Below, piece after piece: positions 1-7,894 of a stretch of DNA of 17,740 bases (position 1 is the first letter of the stretch; each line of letters opens with the position of its first letter). This DNA comes from Calditrichaeota bacterium AABM5.125.24 (GTDB taxonomy: Bacteria; Electryoneota; AABM5-125-24; Hatepunaeales; Hatepunaeaceae): the NCBI GenBank assembly GCA_002127415.1, contig MWJR01000338.1, positions 1 through 17,740 on the forward strand, given 5' to 3'. The notes beneath the pieces were generated by a model. The model saw nothing but the letters and a program-made list of their open reading frames with translations, ran no database searches and was not told the origin of the DNA. Made by a program: the position numbers and the translations under genes.

Positions 1-56
1 AAGGAGTTTGCACTGTCAACTATTAGTCGCCCTGATTAATAGATGCTGCACGGGTT

Positions 57-85
57 CTGCCGATCCGCCGCAGGCGGATCGGCAG
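57..85. repeat. Perfect palindrome with 13-bp arms
   Basis: CTGCCGATCCGCC (57-69) pairs exactly with GGCGGATCGGCAG (73-85) around a 3-base GCA loop. It lies directly upstream of the phosphoesterase gene and inside the longer open frame that begins near position 8. This supports the later ATG at 107. There is no T tract, so it looks more like a dispersed palindromic repeat than an intrinsic terminator. Confidence 0.7.
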
Positions 86-106
86 CTACGCTTAAATACA
101 GATGGT

Positions 107-1327
107 ATGGAACGCACAAGTCTGAAATTTCTTCATCTGGCCGACCTGCACCTTGATTGTCCGCTGACTGGAGGCCTGCTCAAGCTGCCCTATGAGAAGG
201 CCGGGCGCCGGGCCCGCGAGCAGCGAGAGATCCTGGTTAGTGCAGTCGAGCTGGCCCGAGAGGAGGGGGTCGAGCTGATCCTCATCGGCGGCGACCTGTG
301 GGAGGAGGATACGCTGGCGCAGGATACGGTGCCGTTCGTCATCGACACCCTGGGTCGAGCCGGGATGCCGGTGGTCATCGCCCCCGGGAACCATGACTAC
401 TACTCCCCCGGCAGCCATTACTCCAGCGATATAACCTCGGCCCGCTTCGGACGAGGTTGGCCTGATAACGTCCACATCTTCCAGGAGCACGACTTCACTC
501 ACTTCACCCCGCCCGGTCTGGAGGGGGTGTGTGTGACCGGTCTGGCATACCTGACGAACCAGCCGGTCCAGATACGACTGTTAGGCAGCCCTATTGAGGT
601 TCCCGAAGCGAAGCTCCATATCTGTGTCCTGCACGGTTCGCGCGACGAATATCTGCCACCAGACAAGGATCGAACCCTGCCGTTCAGCGACGAGGAACTG
701 CTGAACCAACCATTCGACTGGACGGCCCTGGGGCACTACCACACCCGGTCTCAGGTCACCGATAAGAAGGGACAGGTGCGAGCGGCCTACCCCGGCGCAA
801 CCTGCGGACTGGCTGCCAATGAGACCGGCCCGCACGGGGCTCTGATAGGTCTGGTCAAAGAGGGAGGGGTTGCACCTGCCGACCTGGTCTTCCACCAACT
901 CGACCCCCGGCAGATACGCCGACTCAAGATGGACATAAGCGGGCTGCAACATATCCAGGCAGTTGAAAAGCGGATAAGCGAGGAGCTCTCAAACGCCGAT
1001 GTCAACAAGGATGACCTGACGCTGGTGGAGCTGGAGGGAACCTATCCTCAAGGCAGCCGCCTGACCTTCGGTGAGGATTTCATCCATGAGGCCTGTTTTC
1101 ACCTGCGGATAGACTGCTCGGCAGTTCGTCCTGAGTGGGAGATCGAGGACGACGAGAAGACCGTCCCCCCTCGCACCACCGAGGCTATATTCAGGAAGGA
1201 ACTCCGCCGGAGGATAGAAGAGGCCATCGAACGCGGAGACCCGGGTGAGGTCACACGGCTTCAGAATGCGATGTTCTACGGACTCGACGCCCTGCACGGA
1301 CAACCGATAACGCCCAGACAGACGTAA
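107..1327 (+). CDS. YhaO/SbcD-like metallophosphoesterase (DNA repair exonuclease family)
   Basis: This is a calcineurin-like phosphoesterase of about 406 residues, close to the usual size of YhaO-type proteins. The two-metal motifs are all visible: D13/H15 in HLADLHLD, D63 in GGDLWEED, N95-H96-D97 in GNHD, H176 in VLHGSRDEY and H210/H212 in ALGHYHTR. The C-terminal third (about 270-406) is the accessory region of this family. Relatives (SbcD, Mre11, YhaO) are Mn-dependent DNA nucleases that usually work with an SMC-like ATPase. No such partner lies downstream, and the upstream side is outside the window. I chose the ATG at 107 because the first metal motif normally sits within about 15 residues of the N terminus. 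A longer frame would run through a perfect palindrome. The next gene starts 2 bases after the stop, so the two are probably co-transcribed. Nuclease activity is inferred from family. Confidence 0.88.
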   Translation: MERTSLKFLHLADLHLDCPLTGGLLKLPYEKAGRRAREQREILVSAVELAREEGVELILIGGDLWEEDTLAQDTVPFVIDTLGRAGMPVVIAPGNHDYYSPGSHYSSDITSARFGRGWPDNVHIFQEHDFTHFTPPGLEGVCVTGLAYLTNQPVQIRLLGSPIEVPEAKLHICVLHGSRDEYLPPDKDRTLPFSDEELLNQPFDWTALGHYHTRSQVTDKKGQVRAAYPGATCGLAANETGPHGALIGLVKEGGVAPADLVFHQLDPRQIRRLKMDISGLQHIQAVEKRISEELSNADVNKDDLTLVELEGTYPQGSRLTFGEDFIHEACFHLRIDCSAVRPEWEIEDDEKTVPPRTTEAIFRKELRRRIEEAIERGDPGEVTRLQNAMFYGLDALHGQPITPRQT

Positions 1328-1329
1328 TT

Positions 1330-2010
1330 ATGATTATGCCGACTGATACGTCTTCGCGAGACCAACCCAGCACCTTGCGGAAACTCAAGACCTACCTGAT
1401 AACCGGGGCTCTGGTATTAGGTCCGGTTGTAGTCACGATCTTTCTACTCTGGACGAGCTTCCTCTTCCTGGACGGGATACTCGCCGCAGTAATGAACTTC
1501 ATCGTGCGCGATATTCTCGGCATCGCCATCTTCGGTGAACGCCCCATACCGGGTCTGGGGCTGATAGCGCTCCTGGCGCTTCTCACCCTCACCGGCTTCG
1601 CCGCCAAGAATGTGTTCGGGCAACTGGTCATCACCCGGGGACAGCAGATCATGAATCGGATCCCGCTGGTGAACCGGATCTATCACGCCGTTCAACAGAT
1701 CAGCCAGGCCATCTTCTCCGGCCATAAAGGGGTTTACCAGCAGGCGGTGCTGATCGAATATCCGCGCAAAGGCCTCTACTCCATCGCCATTATGACTGCG
1801 GACACGAAAGGCGTGGTTCAGGAGGCACTTCCTGAAGATTCCATCAGCGTCTTTCTCCCCACCACCCCCAATCCCACCTCCGGATTCCTCCTTTTCGTCC
1901 CCAAGAAAGATGTCATCGAGCTTAACATCCCGGTCGAGGACGCGCTGAAGCTCATCATCTCAGGGGGGACCATCAGCGCCCTGAATGACAAACCGCCTCG
2001 ATTACAGTGA
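1330..2010 (+). CDS. DUF502 family membrane protein
   Basis: This 226-residue protein matches the DUF502 family. It has two hydrophobic segments, about residues 22-45 and 75-92. A conserved stretch follows with GQLVITRGQQIMNRIPLVNR and IYHAVQQI, then a soluble domain with VFLPTTPNPTSGFLLFVP, the family's most recognisable motif. The molecular function of DUF502 is not known to me. Members are inner-membrane proteins found widely in Gram-negative bacteria and plants. The ATG lies 2 bases after the stop of the phosphoesterase gene, and a second ATG two codons later is also possible. The barrel-protein gene begins 24 bases downstream, so the three could share a transcript. The family call is firm; no role can be read from the sequence. 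Confidence 0.9.
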   Translation: MIMPTDTSSRDQPSTLRKLKTYLITGALVLGPVVVTIFLLWTSFLFLDGILAAVMNFIVRDILGIAIFGERPIPGLGLIALLALLTLTGFAAKNVFGQLVITRGQQIMNRIPLVNRIYHAVQQISQAIFSGHKGVYQQAVLIEYPRKGLYSIAIMTADTKGVVQEALPEDSISVFLPTTPNPTSGFLLFVPKKDVIELNIPVEDALKLIISGGTISALNDKPPRLQ

Positions 2011-2034
2011 TCGACGGTCGATGGTAGTTGGTAG

Positions 2035-3873
2035 ATGGTCAGTCTTATAACCATCATTATACTGTCCTCAGTCTGCCAGGTGACTGTCGGGACCGAACAG
2101 GCCCCGATCGAAGATAACTCCAGCTACAGCGACCTGACTGCGACGCTCTCGAAGGGTCTCGATCTGGACGGCTGGAGTGGCGAGTTCCTCCTCGACCGAC
2201 CTTTGTGGAGTCGGGGCCGGTTGACCTGCACTGAGCAATTGTCTTTCCTGCTTTTTCAGACCCCGGGCTACCGGCGGCAGTGGAAGATCGACCAGAGGTT
2301 TGCATTTGCGGTCAGGCGACCGGCCTTCCAGGGGTTCGACTGGCTGGTCAAGGGGGGATCCGAGCGGTTTGTCGATCAGATTCCACAGCGCTATGCCGAT
2401 GACGTGAGAACGCCACCGCTTCTGCCGGTTGAAACTCCCGGACCGGCAACGTTCGGCACAGAGGCCACACATCGTGAGAGCGACATCAGCAGCCTGCACC
2501 TGGCATTGGGCGGGGCTTACCAGGGGGAAGGGGGCTTTTCGACCAACGGCTCAATCGGACCGCTGCTCGAAGACCGCGGCGACAGACGGCTTGAGGGGAT
2601 GAAGCTGCACCTGAACCTGAAGGATGACTGGGCCAGCGGGGAGCTTCGAGCCGGCGGCTGGCTGGACAGGCTCCCCGGCGGCAACAATTATAAGTGGGAC
2701 ACAGCCCTTTACGGCAATCACAGCTTTCCGGGGGGCGCCGGCGATCACTTTACCGTATCCTTCGCCCACAGCGATCGGCGTGAATATTCCGCCACCGGGC
2801 CGGTCGGTCGTCGCAGTGACGAGCAGCTACACCTCAACAACCGGCTGGTCAGCGCCCGCTCAACACCACTGCAGTTGGGCTGGGATTCGGAGCTGACCCG
2901 CCAACGTATCTCACGCACCAACCCCGAGACGGGCTATTCAGACCTCGAGTTCGTATGGGAAAACGGCGTCGATCTGACCTGGAGGTCCAACCGGCTGTCA
3001 GGAATCGCCTCGGGAGGGGTTGACCTTCAGGAGCAGCAATACGACGAGGCCCTCACCCAGGCCCGCCGCACCCACCTGGGATTCACCACCACCTACCGGA
3101 GGTCCCCGGATGACAGCGCCGGCATAGATGCCCGTGTTATCCGCTATCGCGCCGACACACCGGATGAAGCCGACAAGAATGACCGCGACGAGCTTCGCTA
3201 CATCGTGGCGGTAAGGGCCGGACTGGGGCTGGCACCCGGTTTCGGCCTGCGTGTGGAGCTTTCCGCTGACCTGCATCATCTGGTCTATATCTTCGACCCG
3301 CGCAGCGAAGATAACCGCTGGTCGCGGCTGTTCAGCCTGGCCTGTGAACTGCCCTGGCAGGACGGCCCGCTGGACAACGCCGCCCGCTTCGCAGTGGTCA
3401 GCAACTACACGGACTACGATTACCCACCATTTGATACCACGTTCAGCCGGGCTTATCGCTCGTTCACCGCCAGCGACACGCTGAAGCTGGCAATCTGGCG
3501 GATGCTGAACCTGGAGGTTGACCTGAGCGCTCTTATCGACGAACATGGCCGACTTAACTGGCAGGAATGGGTCGAGGACATATCCGAGACCGGCTACGGC
3601 CTCACCGCCGCGGTTATCCCCACCTGGGCATCCCCGGACTATTCGCTCGGGATTGGCTGGTTAGTCCATCGCCGCCACACCACGCTGTGTTATGAAGATG
3701 AGAAAATCGACGGCGAATCGGTTCATTCACACGGGCCCGTCGCGACCATCAGGACGCCGTCCACCAGCCGACTGAAGGCAGAACTGACGGGCAGCGTGCT
3801 CTGGGTTGAAGACCGAAAACGGGGCTCATACCGGTTGCCCGATATTCGCTGCACATTGACGTGGTCGCTTTAA
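2035..3873 (+). CDS. Unrecognised exported protein, probable outer-membrane beta-barrel
   Basis: I do not recognise a named family. The 612-residue product begins with a short signal-peptide-like segment (residues 1-18, with a possible cleavage near VTVGTEQ). The rest is rich in alternating polar/hydrophobic stretches with many Trp, Tyr and Arg residues and acidic turns. Examples are GEFLLDRPLWSRGRL, WASGELRAGGWLDRL and YSLGIGWLVHRR. This is typical of transmembrane beta-strands. The chain ends in CTLTWSL, a strand-like tail but not the usual C-terminal Phe. No POTRA or plug domain is apparent. It sits between DUF502 and an Omp85-like gene, which suggests a role in the outer membrane. The spacer before the ATG holds short GATGGTAG-type repeats and no clear ribosome binding site. 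The barrel assignment is an inference from pattern. Confidence 0.7.
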   Translation: MVSLITIIILSSVCQVTVGTEQAPIEDNSSYSDLTATLSKGLDLDGWSGEFLLDRPLWSRGRLTCTEQLSFLLFQTPGYRRQWKIDQRFAFAVRRPAFQGFDWLVKGGSERFVDQIPQRYADDVRTPPLLPVETPGPATFGTEATHRESDISSLHLALGGAYQGEGGFSTNGSIGPLLEDRGDRRLEGMKLHLNLKDDWASGELRAGGWLDRLPGGNNYKWDTALYGNHSFPGGAGDHFTVSFAHSDRREYSATGPVGRRSDEQLHLNNRLVSARSTPLQLGWDSELTRQRISRTNPETGYSDLEFVWENGVDLTWRSNRLSGIASGGVDLQEQQYDEALTQARRTHLGFTTTYRRSPDDSAGIDARVIRYRADTPDEADKNDRDELRYIVAVRAGLGLAPGFGLRVELSADLHHLVYIFDPRSEDNRWSRLFSLACELPWQDGPLDNAARFAVVSNYTDYDYPPFDTTFSRAYRSFTASDTLKLAIWRMLNLEVDLSALIDEHGRLNWQEWVEDISETGYGLTAAVIPTWASPDYSLGIGWLVHRRHTTLCYEDEKIDGESVHSHGPVATIRTPSTSRLKAELTGSVLWVEDRKRGSYRLPDIRCTLTWSL

Positions 3874-3962
3874 CAGGCCTCGGGCATCAGGCCTTGGGCC
3901 TCGGGTTTAGATGGACAATGTATGAGGCACGTCGTCTGCATATAATGAATAAAGAGGGCGCG

Positions 3963-5282
3963 ATGAATCGCGCCACTACCGTGCAAAATGCTATACGATT
4001 GGTAGCGTTGATAACTGCAGCGGTTCTCACTCAAGGGACACCGGCTGTGGCGGAAGAGGGCAGCGAGCCCTCGGGACCGCTGATCTATGCCATCAAGGTA
4101 ATCGGCAACCGGATGACATCGACTGAACTGATACTGCGGGAGATGACCCTGCAGCCCGGAATGGTGGCTACGCCGGAGGCGCTGGAGGAGTCGGAGCTGC
4201 GCTTATCGTCGCTGGGGCTCTTCAACCGGGTCGAGCTGCAGATGGCGGTGGATGACGGGCGAGCCGTGGTTCTGGTGAATGTGACCGAACGGTTCTACAT
4301 CTACTCCTACCTGATCGGCCGATGGGACCCAGAAGATCCGGATAGAAAGGTATATGGATTAGGGATTTATCACAACAACGTGGGGGGACGCGGTATGAGG
4401 CTGGGGGGCTCCTGGTGGAATGGCTACAACCGCGGATTCACCCTGTTCCATCAGGATCCCTGGTTCAACATCCAGGGCAGATACGGTGTAAACGGCTTCG
4501 GACATTACAGCAAGAAAGAGATAAAAGATCCCGATGGGCAATACGTGCACCTTGAGGTGCAGGGGTTCCGGCTGACTCTGCTGCGCCGTCTGACCCACTG
4601 GTCAACATTCGGCGTTGAAGGCGAATGGGAGGTGAGGTCGGCGGAATTCGACGATTACACCCTGACATCAGGCAGGCGTGACCGGCTGCTGATCGGACGG
4701 CTGATATTCAAGAATGACCGTCGTAACTTCCGGTATTATCCCACCTCCGGTTATTACCTTACCATGACTCTTGAGTCCAATCGGGTGGTGGACATTCCCC
4801 ACGCTTTTTACAGCGAGGAATTCGACCTGCGAATGTATAAACCCTTCAGAGATCTGATACTTGCGTGGCGGCTGTGGATGAAGGTATCCCAACGCCGTTT
4901 ACCCGGCTACCGCGACCTGAGCATACCCCGCTCACATCTGCGCGCCGGTGATCCCGGCAAGAGTCAGAAGGGATTTGTAACGGCAACCAACCTTGAAATC
5001 CGCTTCCGGCTGGCAGAGATACGCTATTTCAGCCTCGAGATGATACCGGTCGCGGGGCCCTATCTGAAAGACCTCAAGTTCGGCTTCGACGGGGTTCTGT
5101 TCGGTGACCTGGGGCTCTTCGGAGACCACCGCGACGGTATAACAGACGATTTTCAGGCATTTGGAGGGGGGCTGCAGTTTCAGCTCCCTTACGTTGAGAC
5201 AATGTATACTCTGATCGGTTGGACACCCGGAAGCAAGATAGGCAACCCCTCGGTAACGGTCGGCGCAAGAGTAACCTTCTGA
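3963..5282 (+). CDS. Omp85/BamA-TamA superfamily protein, single POTRA plus beta-barrel
   Basis: From the ATG at 3963 the product is 439 residues long. It has a signal peptide (about 1-31, ending AVAEE) and one POTRA domain (about 40-112: YAIKVIGNRMTS, LILREM, LSSLGLFNRVEL, VLVNVTE). A surface-antigen-type barrel follows, with the hallmark pattern NDRRNFRYYPTSGYYL, a late FGDLGLFGD strand and a C-terminal SVTVGARVTF ending in Phe, the BAM recognition residue. BamA usually has five POTRAs and TamA three, so this is a minimal member. Such proteins insert or secrete outer-membrane proteins, or act as barrels with other roles. The start was chosen because GAGGG lies 4-5 bases upstream. The frame can be extended to 3861, but that part has no signal peptide and overlaps the preceding gene. 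It may act with the unknown barrel encoded just upstream. Confidence 0.85.
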   Translation: MNRATTVQNAIRLVALITAAVLTQGTPAVAEEGSEPSGPLIYAIKVIGNRMTSTELILREMTLQPGMVATPEALEESELRLSSLGLFNRVELQMAVDDGRAVVLVNVTERFYIYSYLIGRWDPEDPDRKVYGLGIYHNNVGGRGMRLGGSWWNGYNRGFTLFHQDPWFNIQGRYGVNGFGHYSKKEIKDPDGQYVHLEVQGFRLTLLRRLTHWSTFGVEGEWEVRSAEFDDYTLTSGRRDRLLIGRLIFKNDRRNFRYYPTSGYYLTMTLESNRVVDIPHAFYSEEFDLRMYKPFRDLILAWRLWMKVSQRRLPGYRDLSIPRSHLRAGDPGKSQKGFVTATNLEIRFRLAEIRYFSLEMIPVAGPYLKDLKFGFDGVLFGDLGLFGDHRDGITDDFQAFGGGLQFQLPYVETMYTLIGWTPGSKIGNPSVTVGARVTF

Positions 5283-5332
5283 TCAAGTGCCTGAGTGCCT
5301 GAGTGATGGTTATTCATCATTCATCATTTGTT

Positions 5333-5524
5333 ATTAACCAGACCACATTATTGTTTGTATGAATTGTCACTACTGTCCTGATGCTTTCGGGTAAATTCCT
5401 GTAATTGATGAAATAGACTATAGGGACAATATTCCGGACAAACAATCACCCCCCCTTACTCCCCCCCTGCAATAGCAGGGGGGGTAAACAGGATAATGTC
5501 TATCATAAAATGGCAGTAGTAATA
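5333..5524. repeat. Bipartite dispersed repeat, copy A (192 bp)
   Basis: A left module (5333-5378) matches 11061-11106 at 45 of 46 positions. A right module (5413-5453) is identical over 41 bases to 11236-11276. The homology continues through a C-tract and a GGATAATG...AAAATGG...AGTAATA tail to 5524. The inner parts of the two modules are imperfect inverted repeats of each other (ATTGTTTGT ... ATTGTC). The core between them is 34 bases here and 129 in copy B. The element abuts the rsmE start codon and fills most of the 243-base gap 5283-5525. The start of that gap holds short tandem repeats (GTGCCTGA twice, ATTCATC twice). Confidence 0.85.
5461..5484. repeat. C-tract/G-tract hairpin within repeat copy A
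   Basis: CCCCCCCTGC (5461-5470) pairs perfectly with GCAGGGGGGG (5475-5484) around an AATA loop. It is 41 bases upstream of the rsmE ATG and would form a very stable stem in the leader. In copy B the corresponding stretch is interrupted by another small hairpin. Confidence 0.75.
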
Positions 5525-5525
5525 A

Positions 5526-6260
5526 ATGTCCGGTGAGCCGTTTATTCTGGTAGATCCACCCACTGTTGACGGATCGATATCAGTTGCGGGCGAGGAAGCG
5601 AGACACCTGGCGCGGGTGCTGCGTGCGCGGCCCGGGTTCACGTTTGTCGGCTTCGACGGTCAGGGGAGCGGATGGATTGCGGAGGTGACAGCCCTCCAGT
5701 CCGACACTGTTAAAGCCAGGGTCATGGAACAGCTGCCGCCAGTGTCCCCTCCGACGCTGGAGCTGTCGGTGGCAGTCGGCATCGTTAAGGGGTCCCGGAT
5801 GGACTGGGCGGTGGAGAAGGCGTCCGAGACAGGCGCGGCGAGTTTCATCCCGCTGGTGACTGAGTTTGGAGTGGTGGTGCCGGGCACCGGTCGGGTTGAT
5901 AGATGGCGCCAGATCGCGCTGTCGTCGGCCAAGCAATCCCGGCGCCTGCGGTTGATGGAGATTGCGGCGTCCTGTTCGTTGGAGAGCGCGCTCGCTGAGT
6001 GCATCTCGACCGGTCCCGTCTGGACGATGGACAGGACACCCGACTCCACACCGATAGCGGAGTTGTTCGCCGGGCTCGACCTGCCGGGTCGGCTCACCCT
6101 GTTCATCGGACCGGAAGGTGGATTCTCAGATGGTGAAAGGGAGCTGTTCAGCAGCCATAACATCCCGTTTGCCGGTATGGGTGAGCGGCCGCTGCGCACA
6201 GAGACCGCTGTGGCGGTGGCCGTGGGAACGCTGACCAATCTGGTAATGTCGCAACGTTAA
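5526..6260 (+). CDS. rsmE: 16S rRNA (uracil-1498-N3)-methyltransferase RsmE
   Basis: The 244-residue protein has the expected length and architecture. An N-terminal PUA-like domain (about 1-70, with EEARHLARVLRARPG) is followed by a SPOUT methyltransferase fold. Diagnostic motifs are RMDWAVEKASETGA (91-104), AKQSRR (135-140), FIGPEGGFSDGE (193-204) and PLRTETA (222-228), the AdoMet-binding knot. The enzyme methylates N3 of U1498 in 16S rRNA using S-adenosylmethionine and acts in the cytoplasm on 30S subunits. The usual AEQS motif reads AKQS here. The ATG directly follows the dispersed repeat and no clear Shine-Dalgarno sequence is visible. The next gene starts one base after the stop, which implies co-transcription. 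Confidence 0.95.
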   Translation: MSGEPFILVDPPTVDGSISVAGEEARHLARVLRARPGFTFVGFDGQGSGWIAEVTALQSDTVKARVMEQLPPVSPPTLELSVAVGIVKGSRMDWAVEKASETGAASFIPLVTEFGVVVPGTGRVDRWRQIALSSAKQSRRLRLMEIAASCSLESALAECISTGPVWTMDRTPDSTPIAELFAGLDLPGRLTLFIGPEGGFSDGERELFSSHNIPFAGMGERPLRTETAVAVAVGTLTNLVMSQR

Positions 6261-6261
6261 A

Positions 6262-7104
6262 ATGTGGTCGAGTAAATTATACGCCTTCTGGGAGCTGTCA
6301 CGACCTGTAAACGCGGTAATAACAGCGCTGGTGGTCTGGGTGGGCGGGGTTCTGGCCCGGAGGGAAGGGGTATTTCTTGAGCCGACCCTATGTCTGGCCG
6401 CCCTTTCTGCCGCTCTGGTGGCTGCGGGCGGCAATGCGGTCAACGACGCCTTCGACGCCGAGATAGACAGTCTGAACCGCCCGGCTCGTCCGATACCCTC
6501 CGGCCGGGCAGGGGTGGTTGAGGCTTACCTGTCTGGATCGGCATTGATGGCGGTTGGGATCGGTCTCGGTTTCGCATTGGGCTGGCGGTTAGGATGTGTA
6601 GCTGCGGCGGTTTCGGGGCTGCTGTGGGGTTACAGCTCCCGGCTGAAGCGGGTAATCCTGGCCGGCAATGCAGTGGTGGCTCTGTGCGGGGGGGCGGCTT
6701 TCATCTACGGGGCGCTGGCCGTCCACAACCCGGTCCCGGGTGCGATTCCAGCCCTGTTTGCCTTCCTGATCCATCTGGGGCGCGAGATCGTCAAAGACGT
6801 CGAGGACCTGTCCGGTGACCGGGCTCGAGGCGCTCGCACCCTGCCGATTGCAGTCGGCAGCCGGAAGGCACTGAAGATCGCAGCGGCGGCCCTGCTGCTG
6901 CTGGCGATTCTGACCCCGCTGCCACATAATCTGGGCATCTTCGGGACGGGCTATCTGATCATAGTCCTGATAACGGTGGTCATACCCATTCTGGTGATGG
7001 TGAACTACCTGTGGCGGGGCCTCGACCATAGGGGGTTGGGAAGGACCAGCCTGAGCCTGAAGTTGATAATGATAGGGGGGTTGATAGCGCTCTATGTCGG
7101 CTAA
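6262..7104 (+). CDS. UbiA-family prenyltransferase, geranylgeranylglyceryl-phosphate geranylgeranyltransferase-like
   Basis: This 280-residue polytopic membrane enzyme of the UbiA superfamily carries both aspartate motifs that bind Mg-prenyl diphosphate: NDAFDAEID (61-69), followed by NRPARPIPSGR, and KDVEDLSGD (178-186). About eight or nine hydrophobic helices can be seen. The NRPxRPIPSGR and REIVKDVEDLSGDRARGARTLP wording is most like archaeal DGGGP synthase and its bacterial relatives, rather than UbiA or MenA. The acceptor may therefore be a glycerol-phosphate ether rather than a quinone precursor. Substrate is inferred and cannot be fixed from sequence. The ATG lies one base after the rsmE stop, and maf follows 47 bases later. 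Confidence 0.88.
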   Translation: MWSSKLYAFWELSRPVNAVITALVVWVGGVLARREGVFLEPTLCLAALSAALVAAGGNAVNDAFDAEIDSLNRPARPIPSGRAGVVEAYLSGSALMAVGIGLGFALGWRLGCVAAAVSGLLWGYSSRLKRVILAGNAVVALCGGAAFIYGALAVHNPVPGAIPALFAFLIHLGREIVKDVEDLSGDRARGARTLPIAVGSRKALKIAAAALLLLAILTPLPHNLGIFGTGYLIIVLITVVIPILVMVNYLWRGLDHRGLGRTSLSLKLIMIGGLIALYVG

Positions 7105-7111
7105 AGGAATA

Positions 7112-7140
7112 CCTCACGCAGAGGCGCAAAGACGCAAAGA
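7112..7140. repeat. ACGCAGAG-type dispersed repeat, copy 1
   Basis: The stretch CCTCACGCAGAGGCGCAAAG and its continuation belongs to the same repeat as 7721-7750. It ends about 11 bases before the maf GTG start and is followed by TATAGAGTCT, which is also loosely repeated after copy 2. Repeats of this type (Tct-Gcg phased 7-9-mers) are found in many environmental bacterial genomes. Confidence 0.75.
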
Positions 7141-7151
7141 TATAGAGTCTC

Positions 7152-7754
7152 GTGAAATTAGAAATCCCTGAGATAGTGCTGGCCTCGACATCGCCGCGGC
7201 GGCAGCGACTGCTGACCCAGGTCGGCATACCGTTTGATGTGCTGCCTCCGAACGGAGTTGAGGAGGTCCCGACAGGCGGTGACTTCGGCCAGGTAGTGAT
7301 GCGGAATGCCGAGTCGAAGGCGCTTTCGGTGGTCTCACTGGCTGCGGGGAGGATAATCCTCGGCGCGGATACCATAGTCGAACTGGACGGACAACCGTTA
7401 GGTAAGCCCGCCGATACCGACCAAGCAAGGATGATGCTCGAAAAGCTGTCGGCTCGGGAGCACCTGGTTCACACCGGCATCGCTCTGGTCGATCCCACCC
7501 GGAAAGCTGCCTGCTGCGACCACGTCGTGACCAGGGTTCTGTTCCGTGAACTGAGCCGGGACGAGATTGACGACTACATCCGTTCGGGGGAACCGTTCGA
7601 CAAGGCCGGATCATACGGCATCCAGGAGAGGGGAGCGCTGTTCATCCGGCAGGTGGAGGGATGCTTCTTCAATGTGATGGGGCTGCCGCTGGCCAGGATG
7701 TGGGAGCTGTTGATGACCTGCCTCACGCAGAGACGCAGAGGCGCAGATGTATAA
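7152..7754 (+). CDS. maf: Maf family nucleoside triphosphate pyrophosphatase
   Basis: A clear Maf/YhdE-type house-cleaning enzyme of 200 residues. It hydrolyses dTTP/UTP or modified nucleotides to monophosphate and pyrophosphate. Motifs visible are LASTSPRRQRLL (10-21), GADTIV (71-76) with the catalytic Asp, GKP (84-86), HTGIAL (107-112) and EPFDKAGSYGIQ (147-158), then the C-terminal GCFFNVMGLPL (170-180). The start is GTG at 7152, because residues 8-17 must begin the first strand. The last residues, about 189-200 (TCLTQRRRGADV), are translated from the ACGCAGAG-type repeat. They extend beyond the normal family end near ELLM, so the original stop appears to have been replaced by repeat sequence. 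It is probably in the rsmE operon. Which nucleotide it prefers is not determined here. Confidence 0.95.
   Translation: MKLEIPEIVLASTSPRRQRLLTQVGIPFDVLPPNGVEEVPTGGDFGQVVMRNAESKALSVVSLAAGRIILGADTIVELDGQPLGKPADTDQARMMLEKLSAREHLVHTGIALVDPTRKAACCDHVVTRVLFRELSRDEIDDYIRSGEPFDKAGSYGIQERGALFIRQVEGCFFNVMGLPLARMWELLMTCLTQRRRGADV
7721..7750. repeat. ACGCAGAG-type dispersed repeat, copy 2, inside maf 3' end
   Basis: CCTCACGCAGAGACGCAGAG and the following GCGCAGATG are homologous to 7112-7140 and in the same orientation. They encode the last residues of Maf. An inverted relative lies at 7895-7930. Confidence 0.75.
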
Positions 7755-7848
7755 GTCTCTATAGAGTATATGACTATTTGATTGTTCCAGCGGATCTTGT
7801 CGAACAATTGCCGGATTTGACCCTCTGGAGACCTGGCATTAGGTCACA

Positions 7849-7866
7849 ATCCCGAAGCTTCGGGAT
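7849..7866. repeat. Perfect 18-bp palindrome
   Basis: ATCCCGAAGCTTCGGGAT is self-complementary over all 18 bases. It lies in the 254-base gap between maf and the anti-sigma gene, which otherwise shows only repeat-like DNA and no gene. Its orientation-neutral form fits a dispersed palindrome or a binding site; no T tract follows. Confidence 0.65.
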
Positions 7867-7894
7867 CAAGACCCGACACAACGCGTTAATAATA

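Noticed and set aside
1..39. Possible tail of an upstream gene ending in TAA at 37-39
   Set aside because: Only 12 codons are visible and no family can be recognised, so it cannot be supported.
8..106. Longer N-terminus of the phosphoesterase from a TTG at 8
   Set aside because: It runs through a perfect palindrome and would push the first metal motif far from the N-terminus.
2068..2499. Minus-strand open frame of 143 codons
   Set aside because: It is antisense to the barrel gene, with no family features, and arises from GC-rich codon bias.
2998..3546. Minus-strand open frame of 182 codons
   Set aside because: It lies wholly antisense to the barrel gene and has no recognisable motif or ribosome site.
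5281..5330. Short tandem repeats GTGCCTGA and ATTCATC as a CRISPR or VNTR
   Set aside because: There are only two units each, with no spacers; too little to call an array.
5660..6238. Minus-strand open frame of 192 codons
   Set aside because: It is antisense to rsmE, whose motifs are unambiguous.
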